From assembly GCA_003009755.1 (NCBI GenBank), contig PXUB01000011.1:1-33321 (forward strand): a DNA stretch of 33,321 bases, given 5' to 3'. Below, in pieces: positions 1 through 8,084 of the stretch; the first letter of the stretch is position 1; each line of letters opens with the position of its first letter. The position numbers were made by a program, and so were the translations under genes. This stretch comes from Thermoplasmatales archaeon SW_10_69_26 (GTDB taxonomy: Archaea; Thermoplasmatota; SW-10-69-26). The notes below the pieces were generated by a model. It was not told the DNA's origin. It saw only the letters and a list, made by a program, of their open reading frames with translations, and searched no databases.

Positions 1-255
1 CTCGTCCTCGTGGGTCGGGAGGATGTCGACGATCTTGATGGCTTGCTTCCGGGTGACGCGGTCGAGGTCGGTGAGCTCCGCGAGCAGCTCCTCGGCGTCC
101 TCCTTGCTGCCGAGGCGATCGAAGGCCTTGGCGTGGTCCAGCGAGAGCTTCTGCTCGTAGGAGAGCTCGCCGCGGTTGGCGCGCTCCTTCTCCAGCAAGT
201 GATGGACCTCCGGGATGCTCAAGGCCTCGGCGTCGTCGAGGGGCACCGCGATCAC
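1..255 (-). CDS. rpoF: DNA-directed RNA polymerase subunit F (Rpb4-like), truncated by window edge
   Basis: Reading leftwards from a GTG at 255-253 gives 85 codons with no stop before the window edge, so the C-terminus is missing. The acidic helical protein carries the motif VTRKQAIKIVDILPTH, typical of archaeal RpoF/Rpb4. In the family, RpoF pairs with RpoE to form the RNA polymerase stalk, which helps melt promoters and bind the transcript. The start overlaps the stop of rpl21e in a GTGA, which points to translational coupling. A second in-frame GTG at 246 is possible. The order pus10 - rpl21e - rpoF is common in euryarchaea and supports the call. Confidence 0.88.
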   Translation of the reverse strand, partial: MIAVPLDDAEALSIPEVHHLLEKERANRGELSYEQKLSLDHAKAFDRLGSKEDAEELLAELTDLDRVTRKQAIKIVDILPTHEDE

Positions 256-542
256 TCCTGCGGGACCAGGTGCTCGGGACCGGCGATCAGGGTCTTCTCC
301 TTGCCGCCGTCCGTGAAGGAGACGAGGAACGCCTCGCCTTGCGTGCCGGAGATCGTCCCGGTGACGCCTTGGAACCGCGGGTGGGGCATGGCATCGTGGA
401 CGGACGAGTCGATGTCGACGCTGACCCTCTGTCCCTCGTCGAAGTCGCGGAGCGTGTGGGTTACCGGCGGCTCACCCTTGTCGCGAACGTCCTTTCGGAG
501 CTTCTTGCGGGACGAGTTCCGGGACCCTTTCGATCGCTTCAT
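252..542 (-). CDS. rpl21e: Large ribosomal subunit protein eL21 (L21e)
   Basis: This 96-residue basic protein matches archaeal L21e. It has a Lys/Arg/Ser-rich N-terminus, then the SH3-like core with DFDEGQRVSVDIDSSVH, the hallmark MPHPRFQG followed by TGT, and a C-terminal GPEHLVPQ. L21e is a structural protein of the 50S subunit. The ATG lies 4 nt beyond the pus10 stop and the gene ends in a GTGA overlap with rpoF, so the three are probably one transcript. The length is normal for the family. Confidence 0.95.
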   Translation of the reverse strand: MKRSKGSRNSSRKKLRKDVRDKGEPPVTHTLRDFDEGQRVSVDIDSSVHDAMPHPRFQGVTGTISGTQGEAFLVSFTDGGKEKTLIAGPEHLVPQE

Positions 543-546
543 GGAA

Positions 547-1824
547 TCACTCCTCAGCTCGGATGGTGGCGTCGAGCGCTGACGGCCCGCCGACGTCGAC
601 GACGTCGAGCGCCGTGCAGCGTGCGCCTACGTCCAGGAGGCCGGCGAGCGACGGATCGCTGCGGCCCTCGTCCCCGCTGACGAGCTCCTTGATGTACAGA
701 CCGGCGTCCCCTTGGAGGAGGAAGCGGGCCTGGAGCCCATCGTCGCGGCGGTGGACGAGCAAGCAGCGCGTCACGTCGCGGTGGCGGGTCTTGTCGGCCC
801 GCCGGTGCGCGACCCGGGAAGGGGTCCGCTGGGCCACCTGGGTACCTTCCAGCATGTCACTCACCTTGAAAAGCGTTTCTGTGGGCACGGGGTCCTCGAA
901 GGCCACCTCGGCCGCGTACGTCTTCCGCCCGCGGTGGCCTTTCACCTCGCTGACCGCGTCCTTGTCCACGAACGCCAGCTCGGAGACGGAGACGGCGGGC
1001 GCAGCGCACGTGGTGATCGCGCGCCGGAGGACGTCGAGGTTGACGAACCGGCGGCGCGGGTCGGGCAGCTCGAGCACGAACGGTCGGCCCGAGCCCAGGC
1101 AGCGGGCGTCGACGTCCTCGCGCCCGGCGCCGTGGAACGTGGCTTCGCTGGCTCCTGTGGCTTGCTTGGCGGGGGCGGCGACCAGGTCCTCGACGCTCAG
1201 GATGTAGTTCAGGCCGCTGGCCCCGCACTCGGTGCAGCCCGTGCCACGGCAGTTGCGGCACGGCCACCGGGTCTGCGGGATGCCGCGCACGTGCTTGCGG
1301 TAGCGCCCATAGATGAACAGGGATTTGTGGACGTGGTCGACGTGGTCGAAGCGGGTGTCGAGCACCGCGTTCACGTCCGGGCCGTCGAACTCGACGGTCC
1401 AGTTCTCGCGCCCGATGCCGCTGTGGCGGGCCTCGACCTGCTTGCCGATCTCGCGGTTGAGCTCGGACTTGGCGGACTCGGTGTCCTCGGCGCCGATCGC
1501 CTCCCACACCATCTCCTCGCGCTCGAGCACGTCCGGCGGGACCCGGGTGCCGACGAGGAACGTGTCGAAGGCCCAGCCGGCTAGGTCGGCCTCGACGACG
1601 TCCCGCATCCGGTCGACGCGGCCCATCAAGCCCTCGCAGACGTGGCACTCCTCGGGCGTGGTCGTCTCCAGATCGTGTTCTTCGACCAGGATGCGACCCC
1701 GCTCGTCGTTGCCGTACCCGAAATCGACGCGGGCGAAGCACCGGCCCAGACAGTGCTCGCACAAGCCCAGCTCGGCGGCCTCGCGAGCGGGTTCGGCCAA
1801 CTGCGGGTCCCGGATGTCGCCCAC
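547..1824 (-). CDS. pus10: tRNA pseudouridine synthase Pus10 (positions 54/55)
   Basis: This 425-residue protein matches archaeal Pus10. An N-terminal zinc-binding region has Cys22, Cys25, Cys60 and Cys63, followed by a THUMP-like part. A second cluster, CRNCRGTGCTEC, lies at about 189-200. The catalytic loop GREDVDARCLGSGRPF is at about 234-249, with the active aspartate at 237 or 239. The C-terminal GLYIKELVSGDEGR is also family-typical. The enzyme makes pseudouridine at position 54 and/or 55 in the T arm of tRNA, replacing bacterial TruB for tRNA. The start is the GTG at 1824. Its leader is shared with the divergent secreted-protein gene that begins at 1947. It is the first gene of the operon with rpl21e and rpoF. 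Confidence 0.93.
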   Translation of the reverse strand: MGDIRDPQLAEPAREAAELGLCEHCLGRCFARVDFGYGNDERGRILVEEHDLETTTPEECHVCEGLMGRVDRMRDVVEADLAGWAFDTFLVGTRVPPDVLEREEMVWEAIGAEDTESAKSELNREIGKQVEARHSGIGRENWTVEFDGPDVNAVLDTRFDHVDHVHKSLFIYGRYRKHVRGIPQTRWPCRNCRGTGCTECGASGLNYILSVEDLVAAPAKQATGASEATFHGAGREDVDARCLGSGRPFVLELPDPRRRFVNLDVLRRAITTCAAPAVSVSELAFVDKDAVSEVKGHRGRKTYAAEVAFEDPVPTETLFKVSDMLEGTQVAQRTPSRVAHRRADKTRHRDVTRCLLVHRRDDGLQARFLLQGDAGLYIKELVSGDEGRSDPSLAGLLDVGARCTALDVVDVGGPSALDATIRAEE

Positions 1825-1946
1825 GCCGGCCCCAGGCAGCCAGTGTACTTGGGTGTGACGGGCGCGGCCGGTGCTGCCGGGCCCGGTTTAGCATGGTGGT
1901 CCCACGCTTTTTCCGGCTGGGGCCGGTTCGTCCGATGGGAGCTGCC

Positions 1947-3173
1947 ATGCGAGGCCGAGCGTCGACCCTCGTCGCCGTCGTGTTGTTGGTGACCGTGCCG
2001 TGGACCGCCGCCACGGCCGCCGACCCGATCACCGAGACGAACTGCCGGTCCGGCGAACCCCAGACCGACGCGACGACCTGCACGGCCGGCGAGGGCCACC
2101 ACCAGGGCACGCTCGTCCAGCACGCCAACGAGCGGGATCGCTACGAGCTCGACCCGCCACCGTCCTCGCTGGTTCGCATCACGATCGAGGCCGAAGGCGA
2201 GATCGAAGCCCAGCTCGTCGATCCCGACGGCACCACGCGATCGCTGGGCGACAACACGTTCGGCCCGATCGAGCTGACCGCGGTCAGCCAGCCACAGGGG
2301 ACGTGGACGCTCACGATCCAGCGCGAGGGAGACGGGGCCGCGACGGTCGGCTACGCCTTCGACATCGCTTACGAGATCCACGACCACGTCGCAAGCGTGC
2401 AGACCGAGGCCGGCGACGCCGCGTCCGCGATCGCGTCCTTCCCGGACGAGGGCTTCAACCACCTGGAGCTGCGCTACGGGACCGACCAGGACGCCGTCGC
2501 CGAGCAGATCGCGTTCTTCCAGCTGCTCAGTGTCGAGCTGCCGAGCGGCGAGGAGGGGTGGTTCGGCCGGTCGCTGCAGGCCTACGGGGGCTACGGCGCC
2601 GCCCCCCACGTCTGGACCGAGGGGACGCCGCCCAGCGAGGTCAGCCTCGACCTGCCGAATCCCACCGTCGACGAGGGCTCCATCACCCTCTCGATCGAGG
2701 CCGACCACGGCTTCGAGGTCGCCTACGGCCAAGCCCTCTCGCTCGGCCACACCCAGCTCGAGGGCTGGGCGATCTGGGACGGTCCCGACGAGGCCAGCGT
2801 CGACCTTAGCGGCGACGACCCGGCCGCCTTCGAACGCCTCGACGACTTCGAGGACGGCGAGGACGGCTACGGGATCCAGGCTGGCAGCTTCGCCTACGCC
2901 GAGAACCTCACCACCACCTACGAGGCGCCCGAGGACCACGCCACGTTCTTCTCCGTGAACAGCTACACCCCTGCCCACGCGGTCGAGCCCACCCACCTGC
3001 AGGTCCACACCCCCGAGGGCGCCAGCGAGGACCACATCGGCGACGGCGTCGATATCCGGTTCCCGCCCGAAGCCGGTCCCGGCGCCTGGCAGGTCGACGC
3101 CGTCCACGCCGACGGCAACGAAGGCGACACGATCCGCATGGCCGCCGCCTCGTTCCCGTTCACGGTCACCTGA
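1947..3173 (+). CDS. Secreted beta-rich protein of unknown function
   Basis: This 408-residue acidic protein begins with a signal peptide (MRGR, then a hydrophobic stretch ending near TAATAADP). I chose the ATG at 1947 because GGGAG lies 6 nt upstream and the signal peptide starts there. In-frame starts at 1893 and 1935 would add an unlikely leader. After the signal, residues of about 35-130 (GTLVQHANERDRYEL, then WTLTIQ) resemble a PPC-type extracellular beta-sandwich. The rest is beta-rich, with many Gly, Asp and aromatic residues and no catalytic motif I recognise. It is probably an extracellular or surface protein. The next two recognisable genes on this strand also encode exported proteins. 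Confidence 0.75.
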   Translation: MRGRASTLVAVVLLVTVPWTAATAADPITETNCRSGEPQTDATTCTAGEGHHQGTLVQHANERDRYELDPPPSSLVRITIEAEGEIEAQLVDPDGTTRSLGDNTFGPIELTAVSQPQGTWTLTIQREGDGAATVGYAFDIAYEIHDHVASVQTEAGDAASAIASFPDEGFNHLELRYGTDQDAVAEQIAFFQLLSVELPSGEEGWFGRSLQAYGGYGAAPHVWTEGTPPSEVSLDLPNPTVDEGSITLSIEADHGFEVAYGQALSLGHTQLEGWAIWDGPDEASVDLSGDDPAAFERLDDFEDGEDGYGIQAGSFAYAENLTTTYEAPEDHATFFSVNSYTPAHAVEPTHLQVHTPEGASEDHIGDGVDIRFPPEAGPGAWQVDAVHADGNEGDTIRMAAASFPFTVT

Positions 3174-3192
3174 CCCCGCCGGGCGCCTTCGA

Positions 3193-3210
3193 CGGGTGGC
3201 TCGCCACCCG
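3193..3210 (+). terminator. Stem-loop after the secreted-protein gene
   Basis: A perfect 7-bp stem (CGGGTGG / CCACCCG) with a CTCG loop lies 20 nt after the stop at 3173 and is followed by a pyrimidine-rich stretch. It could act as a terminator or 3'-end processing site. There is no U tract, so the role is inferred from position. Confidence 0.4.
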
Positions 3211-3267
3211 CCCTGCCTCCCCCGAGCTTAAGACCCCCTAGGCGTACGCTTGCCTGGAGAAGCCGCC

Positions 3268-3603
3268 GTGCCGTTGCCCAAACGAGCCATCGAGATCACC
3301 TCGCACGCCCAACAGCGAGCCTTCCACCGCTTGCGGCTCGAGAGGGGCGAACGCACCCACTGGATTCGCGAGGCTCTCCGCCAGGGCGACTGGTACGAGA
3401 ACCCCGACGAGCGCGACGAGTTCCTCGTCGTGCATCGGGCCAACAACAAGCCCGCCTGCCTGACGGTCGCCGCCGAGGACCGCCAGCTCACCGTCACGAC
3501 CGTCTACCCGATGAAGAACCCGGGCAAGATCCGCGCCTACCGCCAGCACGGCCCCGAGCTGGACGCCGAGGACATCGCGGAGCGGTACCGCATCCGGCGG
3601 TAG
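3268..3603 (+). CDS. Small conserved-looking protein, possibly DUF4258/RelE-like
   Basis: This 111-residue protein has a balanced, mildly basic composition unlike its acidic neighbours. The N-terminal ITSHAQQRAFHR, followed by a helix and short strands (EFLVVHRANN, LTVTTVYPM), is reminiscent of DUF4258 or RelE-superfamily folds. The identity is not strong enough to assign an RNase function. GTG 3268 is preferred because GGAG lies 8 nt upstream; a TTG at 3250 is the alternative. A TATA-like CTTAAG at about 3227-3232 precedes it. No antitoxin-like partner gene adjoins it, which weighs against a classical toxin-antitoxin pair. Confidence 0.6.
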   Translation: MPLPKRAIEITSHAQQRAFHRLRLERGERTHWIREALRQGDWYENPDERDEFLVVHRANNKPACLTVAAEDRQLTVTTVYPMKNPGKIRAYRQHGPELDAEDIAERYRIRR

Positions 3604-3939
3604 GCCCCGACCCTTCCCGGTTTCGAAGACGGCGGTTAGGTGCCGGTGCCAGCGTCGACCCAAGGTCCCTATCCTGGCAAAGCGTCGTAGACTGGAGGGA
3701 TTGGGTCCCCTCGTCCTTTCAGACGTACGGCTCGACGACCGACAGTGGGCCTTCCGCGGGCGCCATCATGTTCGCCGTCGCAAAGATCCAAGATAATACT
3801 CGATGAGCAGGAGAGGAAGAACCCAGAAGGGCCCACGGGTCCCTCCTCGGCCGGCGGTCCCTGACCTCCGCACAGTCCCCTCTCCGTTTCCCAACCGCAG
3901 GGACCAAATCTCCTACACCCCGATCGTCGTCCGCGGACC
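3604..3939. other. Intergenic region without a convincing gene
   Basis: About 336 nt separate two plus-strand genes. I see no RNA gene and no reading frame with halophile-like coding character. It contains an AT-rich patch around 3784-3798 (AAGATAATACTCG) that reads as a TATA-like element on either strand, and a GC-rich inverted repeat near 3827-3843 (GGGCCCACGGGTCCC). The promoter of the downstream lipoprotein gene probably lies here. Confidence 0.5.
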
Positions 3940-4830
3940 ATGTCTCCGTCACGGATGACGAGGGTGCTGCTGGCCGTATCTCTCGGCTTGGTGGCGTTGA
4001 CCGGCTGCACCACCCCCACCGGCCCGGACGCCGGCGAAACCCCGACGGGCTCCTCCGAGCTCTCGGTCGAGGAGGCTTACCTAGCCCACGTCCCGAGCGA
4101 GGGTATCCCCAGGATGCCCTACGATGCCACCGTCGAGCAGGGAGACGACGTCATCTTGCTCTTGCGAGACGTCGGCCCTTTCTCGCAAGCCCCCGATAAA
4201 GACCGCCGAGGAGCCGCGTTGAACCTCGTCGTCCGGGACGCGGAGGGCGAACCCGTCCATCGGTACTCGGCCAATGTGACGCTCGGCGAACCGGAGGCCA
4301 CCGGATTCCAGATCCCCTGGAAGGCGGTGGACGCTCCAACAAGTGAGTACACGGCCGAGGCCACGGTCACGGACAAGGTCACCGGCGACGAGGTCAGCGT
4401 CGAACTGGATCTGGCGATCGTCGAGACAGTCGACCGGAGCCGGAGTTCGTTTGGAGCCTCGGGCTGGACCTACCTCCTCGACAAGGGGGAAGGAGGGCCC
4501 ACTTTCAGGCCGCTTGCAACGTATCCGAGCGGCAGCGAGGTCCAGTTCGGGCTCGTCGATGTGGGCCCCTTCGCCGAGGGGGAGGACGGCAACCACCACC
4601 CGGCGGCCTCGCTGACCGTCCGTGACTCGGACGGCAACACGATCCTGTCGGAGAACACGACCTACGAACCCCAACGAGCGCCGGATGGCGTCTTCCCAGC
4701 TTTGACGATGGAAATCGGTCTTCCGGCCTCCGAAACGCCGGGCAACTTCACCCTCTCGATGACGGTCGAGGATCGCATCGAGGGTTCGACGACCGAAGAG
4801 ACTCGCGAGTTCGAGATCTTCTCACGGTGA
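3940..4830 (+). CDS. Lipoprotein with a duplicated beta-sandwich domain
   Basis: This 296-residue protein has a lipoprotein signal peptide whose hydrophobic core ends in the lipobox LTGC, so it should be exported and anchored outside the cell by a lipid on the cysteine. The mature part is two copies of one domain. The first, at about residues 65-155, contains LLLRDVGPFSQ, LNLVVRDAEG and YTAEATVTDKVTGDE. The second, at about 185-290, contains FGLVDVGPFAE, ASLTVRDSDG and FTLSMTVEDRIEGST. The shared DVGPF, VRD and T-V-x-D landmarks show the internal duplication. I do not recognise the family; a surface-binding or adhesion role is only inference. A second in-frame ATG lies at 3955. Confidence 0.78.
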   Translation: MSPSRMTRVLLAVSLGLVALTGCTTPTGPDAGETPTGSSELSVEEAYLAHVPSEGIPRMPYDATVEQGDDVILLLRDVGPFSQAPDKDRRGAALNLVVRDAEGEPVHRYSANVTLGEPEATGFQIPWKAVDAPTSEYTAEATVTDKVTGDEVSVELDLAIVETVDRSRSSFGASGWTYLLDKGEGGPTFRPLATYPSGSEVQFGLVDVGPFAEGEDGNHHPAASLTVRDSDGNTILSENTTYEPQRAPDGVFPALTMEIGLPASETPGNFTLSMTVEDRIEGSTTEETREFEIFSR

Positions 4831-5032
4831 TCCCGGCCGCCGTTCGAGGCCGAACCGGGGACGCCAGCAACCCCCGGCCGCCCGCGACGACTGCCCTCCA
4901 ACGGTCGCTCAGCGACACCCCGAGAGGCCCGCTCGCTGTGGGCCCTCCGTGACGTCGACGAGGACCACCCCCAGGTGCCGAGCCGACAGGGGACGGGCCG
5001 AAACGCTCTTGGGCTCACAGCCACGCTGCCCG

Positions 5033-7165
5033 ATGATGAGAGGCTGGAGGCTCGCCACGCTGACCGTGCTCGCGCTGGCTGCCCTCGCCGGCTGCATCGG
5101 TACCGACGAGGTCCTCGACCGGCAATCCGCCGCCACGGACGCGCTCGATCCCACCGACGTCGAGGCGCCCGACGAGGCCGAGATCGAGGAGACCGAGGAG
5201 GGCGTCCGGGTCCTGCTCGAGGCGGTCGAGCTCCCGATCGAGCACGAGATCCAGGTCCCGGAGGACGCCGAGATGGTGCGCGTCACCGCCCACCACGCCG
5301 ACGAGGACCGAGCGATCTTCCCGGTGCTCGAGCACGCCGACACCGGCCACCACCGCTGCTACCCCTCGATCGCCGAAGCTTGGAACGTCGGCGTCAACGG
5401 CACGACCACGTGCGCGGCCCTCACTGCCCTCGACGGCGACAACGCCACCTGGAAGCTGTCCGTGAACGCGGCCACCACCTCCACGGACTTCCTCGTCTCG
5501 ACGCCCGTCGTCTCCGCGTTCCCGCAGAGCAGCGATCAGGGCGTCGCCGAGCGGGTCGCGATCGACTTCGTCGCCGACGCCGACGACGGCCTCGTCGACG
5601 AGATCGACACCGAAGCTCTCTCCGAGCCCCACCACGAGGTCGGCGACACCAGCTTCCACGAGGTCGAAAGCCACGACGGCTCCCAGCTGTGGGTCCAGGT
5701 CACCACGCCGGCCGACGACGCCCACGAGGCCTACCCCACCGTGATGGTCTCGACGCCGTACACGACCGGCGATCGGCAGACGAGCGAGCGCGTCTACGAG
5801 GACTACGTCAAGGAGTTCGTCCAGCGCGGCTACGCCGTCGTCATCGCCGACGTGCGCGGGTTCGGCCGCTCGGACGGCTGCATGGAGGTCTGGGGCCCCA
5901 ACGAGCAAGCCGACCAGGCCGAGCTCGTCGACTGGATCACCGACCAGGACTTCAGCGACGGCAAGGTCGGCATGACCGGCGTCAGCTACCCCGGGACGAC
6001 GCCCATCCAAGCCGCGGTCCAAGCCCCCGAGGGCCTCGAAGCCGTCGTCAGCATCGCCGGCGTCCTCAACGCCTACAAGGACTGGCACTTCGGCGGCGTG
6101 CCCAACGGCGAGTCGATCGGCAGCCCGATCGGCTACCAGACGATCGGACTCACCGCCACCGGCGAGGACCCCATCGAGCGCGCCACGGACCAGGCCAACG
6201 GCGTCTGCGATCCCTCGCTCGTCGCCCGCGCCAACGATCCGCGCGCCGTGCACGACGAGTTCTACGAGGTCCGCAACTTCACCGCTCGCGCCGACGAGGT
6301 CGAGGCCGCCGTCATGGTCGAGCACGGCTACAACGACGTCAACGTCAAATCCGCCATGCAGCTCGACTGGTTCAACGACCTCGACGTCCCCAAGGTCGGG
6401 ATGTTCGGCAACTGGCACCACCAGTGGGCCGCCCGCGCCGACGAGGTCACGATGCGCGTCGCCTGGATGGACCAGTTCGTCAAGGGGGAGAACCTGGGCC
6501 TGGCGAACGCCTCGACGGCATCGGTCACCGCCAACGGCGACCGCTACCGCGAGACCAACGCCTGGCCCGACCCGGCCGCCGAACCGCAAGGCTTCGCGCC
6601 CGACCTCGACGAGCGCAGCCTGCAGGCCGAGCCCGCCGAGGGCAGCGGCGAGGCGCAGATCCTGTTGACCGGCACGAGCAACGCCGAACCGCTCGCCCGA
6701 GCCGCCGGCGAGACCAGCATCGAGCTGTCGACGACGCTGAACGAGACCGTGCGCGTCGCCGGGCAACCCTACCTGTCCCTCGACGTGACGCTCGAGGGCG
6801 CCGAGAACGCCTACGTCGGCGCCGACCTGCTCCACGACGACGGCGACCACGTCCAACGGGTCACGTTCGGCTGGACGAACCTCGCCCACCGCGGCAGCCA
6901 CGACAGCTACGAGCCGCTGCAACCCGGCGAGCGGGTCACCGTTCCCTTGCCCTTCCTCCCGGGCGAGCACGTCTTCGAGGAAGGCGACGAGCTGCGGCTC
7001 GTCGTCCAGGGCGTCACCGAGGAGGACTGGTTCAAGTACCGACCCGGTCAGCCCGGCCAGCTCGTGCTCCACGGTGAGGGCACCCAGCTCACGCTGTCGA
7101 CGCTGGACGAGGGCGCCTACGAGGCGACGCCGACGAGTGCCACGCCCACCCAGCTGTCCGGCTAG
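5033..7165 (+). CDS. CocE/NonD-family alpha/beta hydrolase lipoprotein (peptidase S15 fold)
   Basis: This 710-residue protein begins MMRGW with a lipoprotein signal ending in LAGC; an upstream in-frame start would bury it. An acidic N-terminal beta region of about 190 residues precedes the hydrolase domain. The domain has DVRGFGRSDG, the nucleophile elbow GVSYPG (Ser318), HGYNDVNV (Asp435) and GNWHHQW (His462/463), which form a credible Ser-Asp-His triad. The C-terminal jelly roll of about 180 residues (YLSLDVTLEG, LRLVVQG) is typical of X-Pro dipeptidyl peptidase S15 and CocE esterases. The family cleaves ester or peptide bonds of varied substrates; the substrate here is unknown. It is likely extracellular and membrane-anchored. 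The stop shares CTAG with the convergent dehydrogenase gene. Confidence 0.9.
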   Translation: MMRGWRLATLTVLALAALAGCIGTDEVLDRQSAATDALDPTDVEAPDEAEIEETEEGVRVLLEAVELPIEHEIQVPEDAEMVRVTAHHADEDRAIFPVLEHADTGHHRCYPSIAEAWNVGVNGTTTCAALTALDGDNATWKLSVNAATTSTDFLVSTPVVSAFPQSSDQGVAERVAIDFVADADDGLVDEIDTEALSEPHHEVGDTSFHEVESHDGSQLWVQVTTPADDAHEAYPTVMVSTPYTTGDRQTSERVYEDYVKEFVQRGYAVVIADVRGFGRSDGCMEVWGPNEQADQAELVDWITDQDFSDGKVGMTGVSYPGTTPIQAAVQAPEGLEAVVSIAGVLNAYKDWHFGGVPNGESIGSPIGYQTIGLTATGEDPIERATDQANGVCDPSLVARANDPRAVHDEFYEVRNFTARADEVEAAVMVEHGYNDVNVKSAMQLDWFNDLDVPKVGMFGNWHHQWAARADEVTMRVAWMDQFVKGENLGLANASTASVTANGDRYRETNAWPDPAAEPQGFAPDLDERSLQAEPAEGSGEAQILLTGTSNAEPLARAAGETSIELSTTLNETVRVAGQPYLSLDVTLEGAENAYVGADLLHDDGDHVQRVTFGWTNLAHRGSHDSYEPLQPGERVTVPLPFLPGEHVFEEGDELRLVVQGVTEEDWFKYRPGQPGQLVLHGEGTQLTLSTLDEGAYEATPTSATPTQLSG

Positions 7166-7971
7166 TCCACGAACAGCCACCGCAGGATCCGGTCCTGCGT
7201 CCGGTCCGGCAGCCAGCCCAGGGCTCGAGTGCCCAGCGAGGCCAGCCGTCCCACCGGGACGCGCGTCGGCGCTCGTCGCGCCGTCAGGCACCGCTCGATC
7301 GCGGCCGCCACGTCGTCCGCCGTGACGGCCGGCAGTCGCTCGAGGATCGCCTCGGCCACCCGCTCGTAGGACTCCCGGTGCGGGCTCTCCTCGACGTCCA
7401 CGTGCTCGGCGAGCAGCTCCCGCGAGCGCGCCTGGAACCCGGTGGCGACCGGCCCCGGCTGGACGAGGCTCACGTCCACGCCGGCGGGCCCGATCTCGGT
7501 CCGCAGCGTGGCCGCGGCCGCCTCGAGCGCCGCCTTGCTCGCGCCGTAGGCCCCGTAGAAGGGAACCTGGGTGCGCGCGGCGAGGCTCGAGACCATCACG
7601 ACGCGGCCCTCGGCGTCGCGCAGGGCCCCAGCCAGGGCCCGCGTCAACGTGGCTGGCCCCACGACGTTGACCTCCAGTTGCTCGAGCCAGGCCTCCCGGT
7701 CGAGGTCCTCCACCGCGCCCGGGACGCCGATGCCGGCGTTGTGCACGAGCCCGTCCAACGGCTCCGAGCCCACCTCCGCGGCCAGCGTCTGGATCTCGCG
7801 CGGCTCGCGAAGATCCAGCCCGATCGCCCGGGCCCCGCGATCGTCGAGCGCGTCGCGATCCTCGGCCGAGCGGGCGGTGGCCCACACCTCGAACCCCTCG
7901 GAGAGCAACCGCTCGACGGCGGCCTCGCCGATGCCGCTGGATCCGCCGGTCACGAGCACGCGCTCGGCCAT
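7162..7971 (-). CDS. Short-chain dehydrogenase/reductase (SDR family)
   Basis: This 269-residue classical SDR has the cofactor loop TGGSSGIG at residues 8-15, NAG at 78-80, the catalytic Ser near 129 (VMVSSLA), and Tyr142-x3-Lys146 (YGASK). The start is ATG 7971 because the Rossmann strand MAERVLVTGG follows at once; an upstream start at 8019 would add 16 unlikely residues. The C-terminal extension (RVPVGRLASLGTRALGWLPDR) resembles SDRs annotated as acting on long-chain or steroid-like substrates, but the substrate cannot be read from sequence. It is convergent with the CocE gene, and its stop lies in the shared CTAG at 7162-7165. Confidence 0.92.
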   Translation of the reverse strand: MAERVLVTGGSSGIGEAAVERLLSEGFEVWATARSAEDRDALDDRGARAIGLDLREPREIQTLAAEVGSEPLDGLVHNAGIGVPGAVEDLDREAWLEQLEVNVVGPATLTRALAGALRDAEGRVVMVSSLAARTQVPFYGAYGASKAALEAAAATLRTEIGPAGVDVSLVQPGPVATGFQARSRELLAEHVDVEESPHRESYERVAEAILERLPAVTADDVAAAIERCLTARRAPTRVPVGRLASLGTRALGWLPDRTQDRILRWLFVD

Positions 7972-8040
7972 CGCCCGCGCAAGCCCGGCGTCGTTGAAAA
8001 CGGCCGCGATTCCGTCCAACGCCGAACGAGCCCGCGAGTT

Positions 8041-8051
8041 GGCTTTAAGTA
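8041..8051 (+). promoter_or_regulatory. TATA-like element upstream of the 559-residue protein gene
   Basis: GGCTTTAAGTA lies about 40 nt before the ATG at 8085, in a divergent spacer. Its core CTTTAAG is close to symmetrical, so it could also serve the divergent dehydrogenase gene, although that start is about 75 nt away. A GGAG at 8074-8077 precedes the ATG. Confidence 0.5.
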
Positions 8052-8084
8052 GCTACGCGCCATCGGGTTGCTCGGAGTGGGGCG

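Noticed and set aside
1626-3107. A 493-codon minus-strand frame opposite the secreted protein
   Set aside because: It runs into pus10 in the wrong frame and has no domain; the plus-strand frame has a signal peptide and ribosome-binding site.
3268-3603. A toxin-antitoxin pair
   Set aside because: Only one small gene is present; no antitoxin-like gene lies beside it, and the RelE/DUF4258 resemblance is weak.
3719-3952. A 77-codon minus-strand frame in the spacer before the lipoprotein gene
   Set aside because: Composition is not like neighbouring proteins and no motif is seen. A TATA-like sequence nearby was not enough to support a gene.
5015-7885. A 956-codon open frame on the minus strand across the hydrolase and dehydrogenase genes
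   Set aside because: It spans two genes with clear motifs in other frames and reads as low-complexity Arg/Gly/Ala and Val/Asp/Leu.
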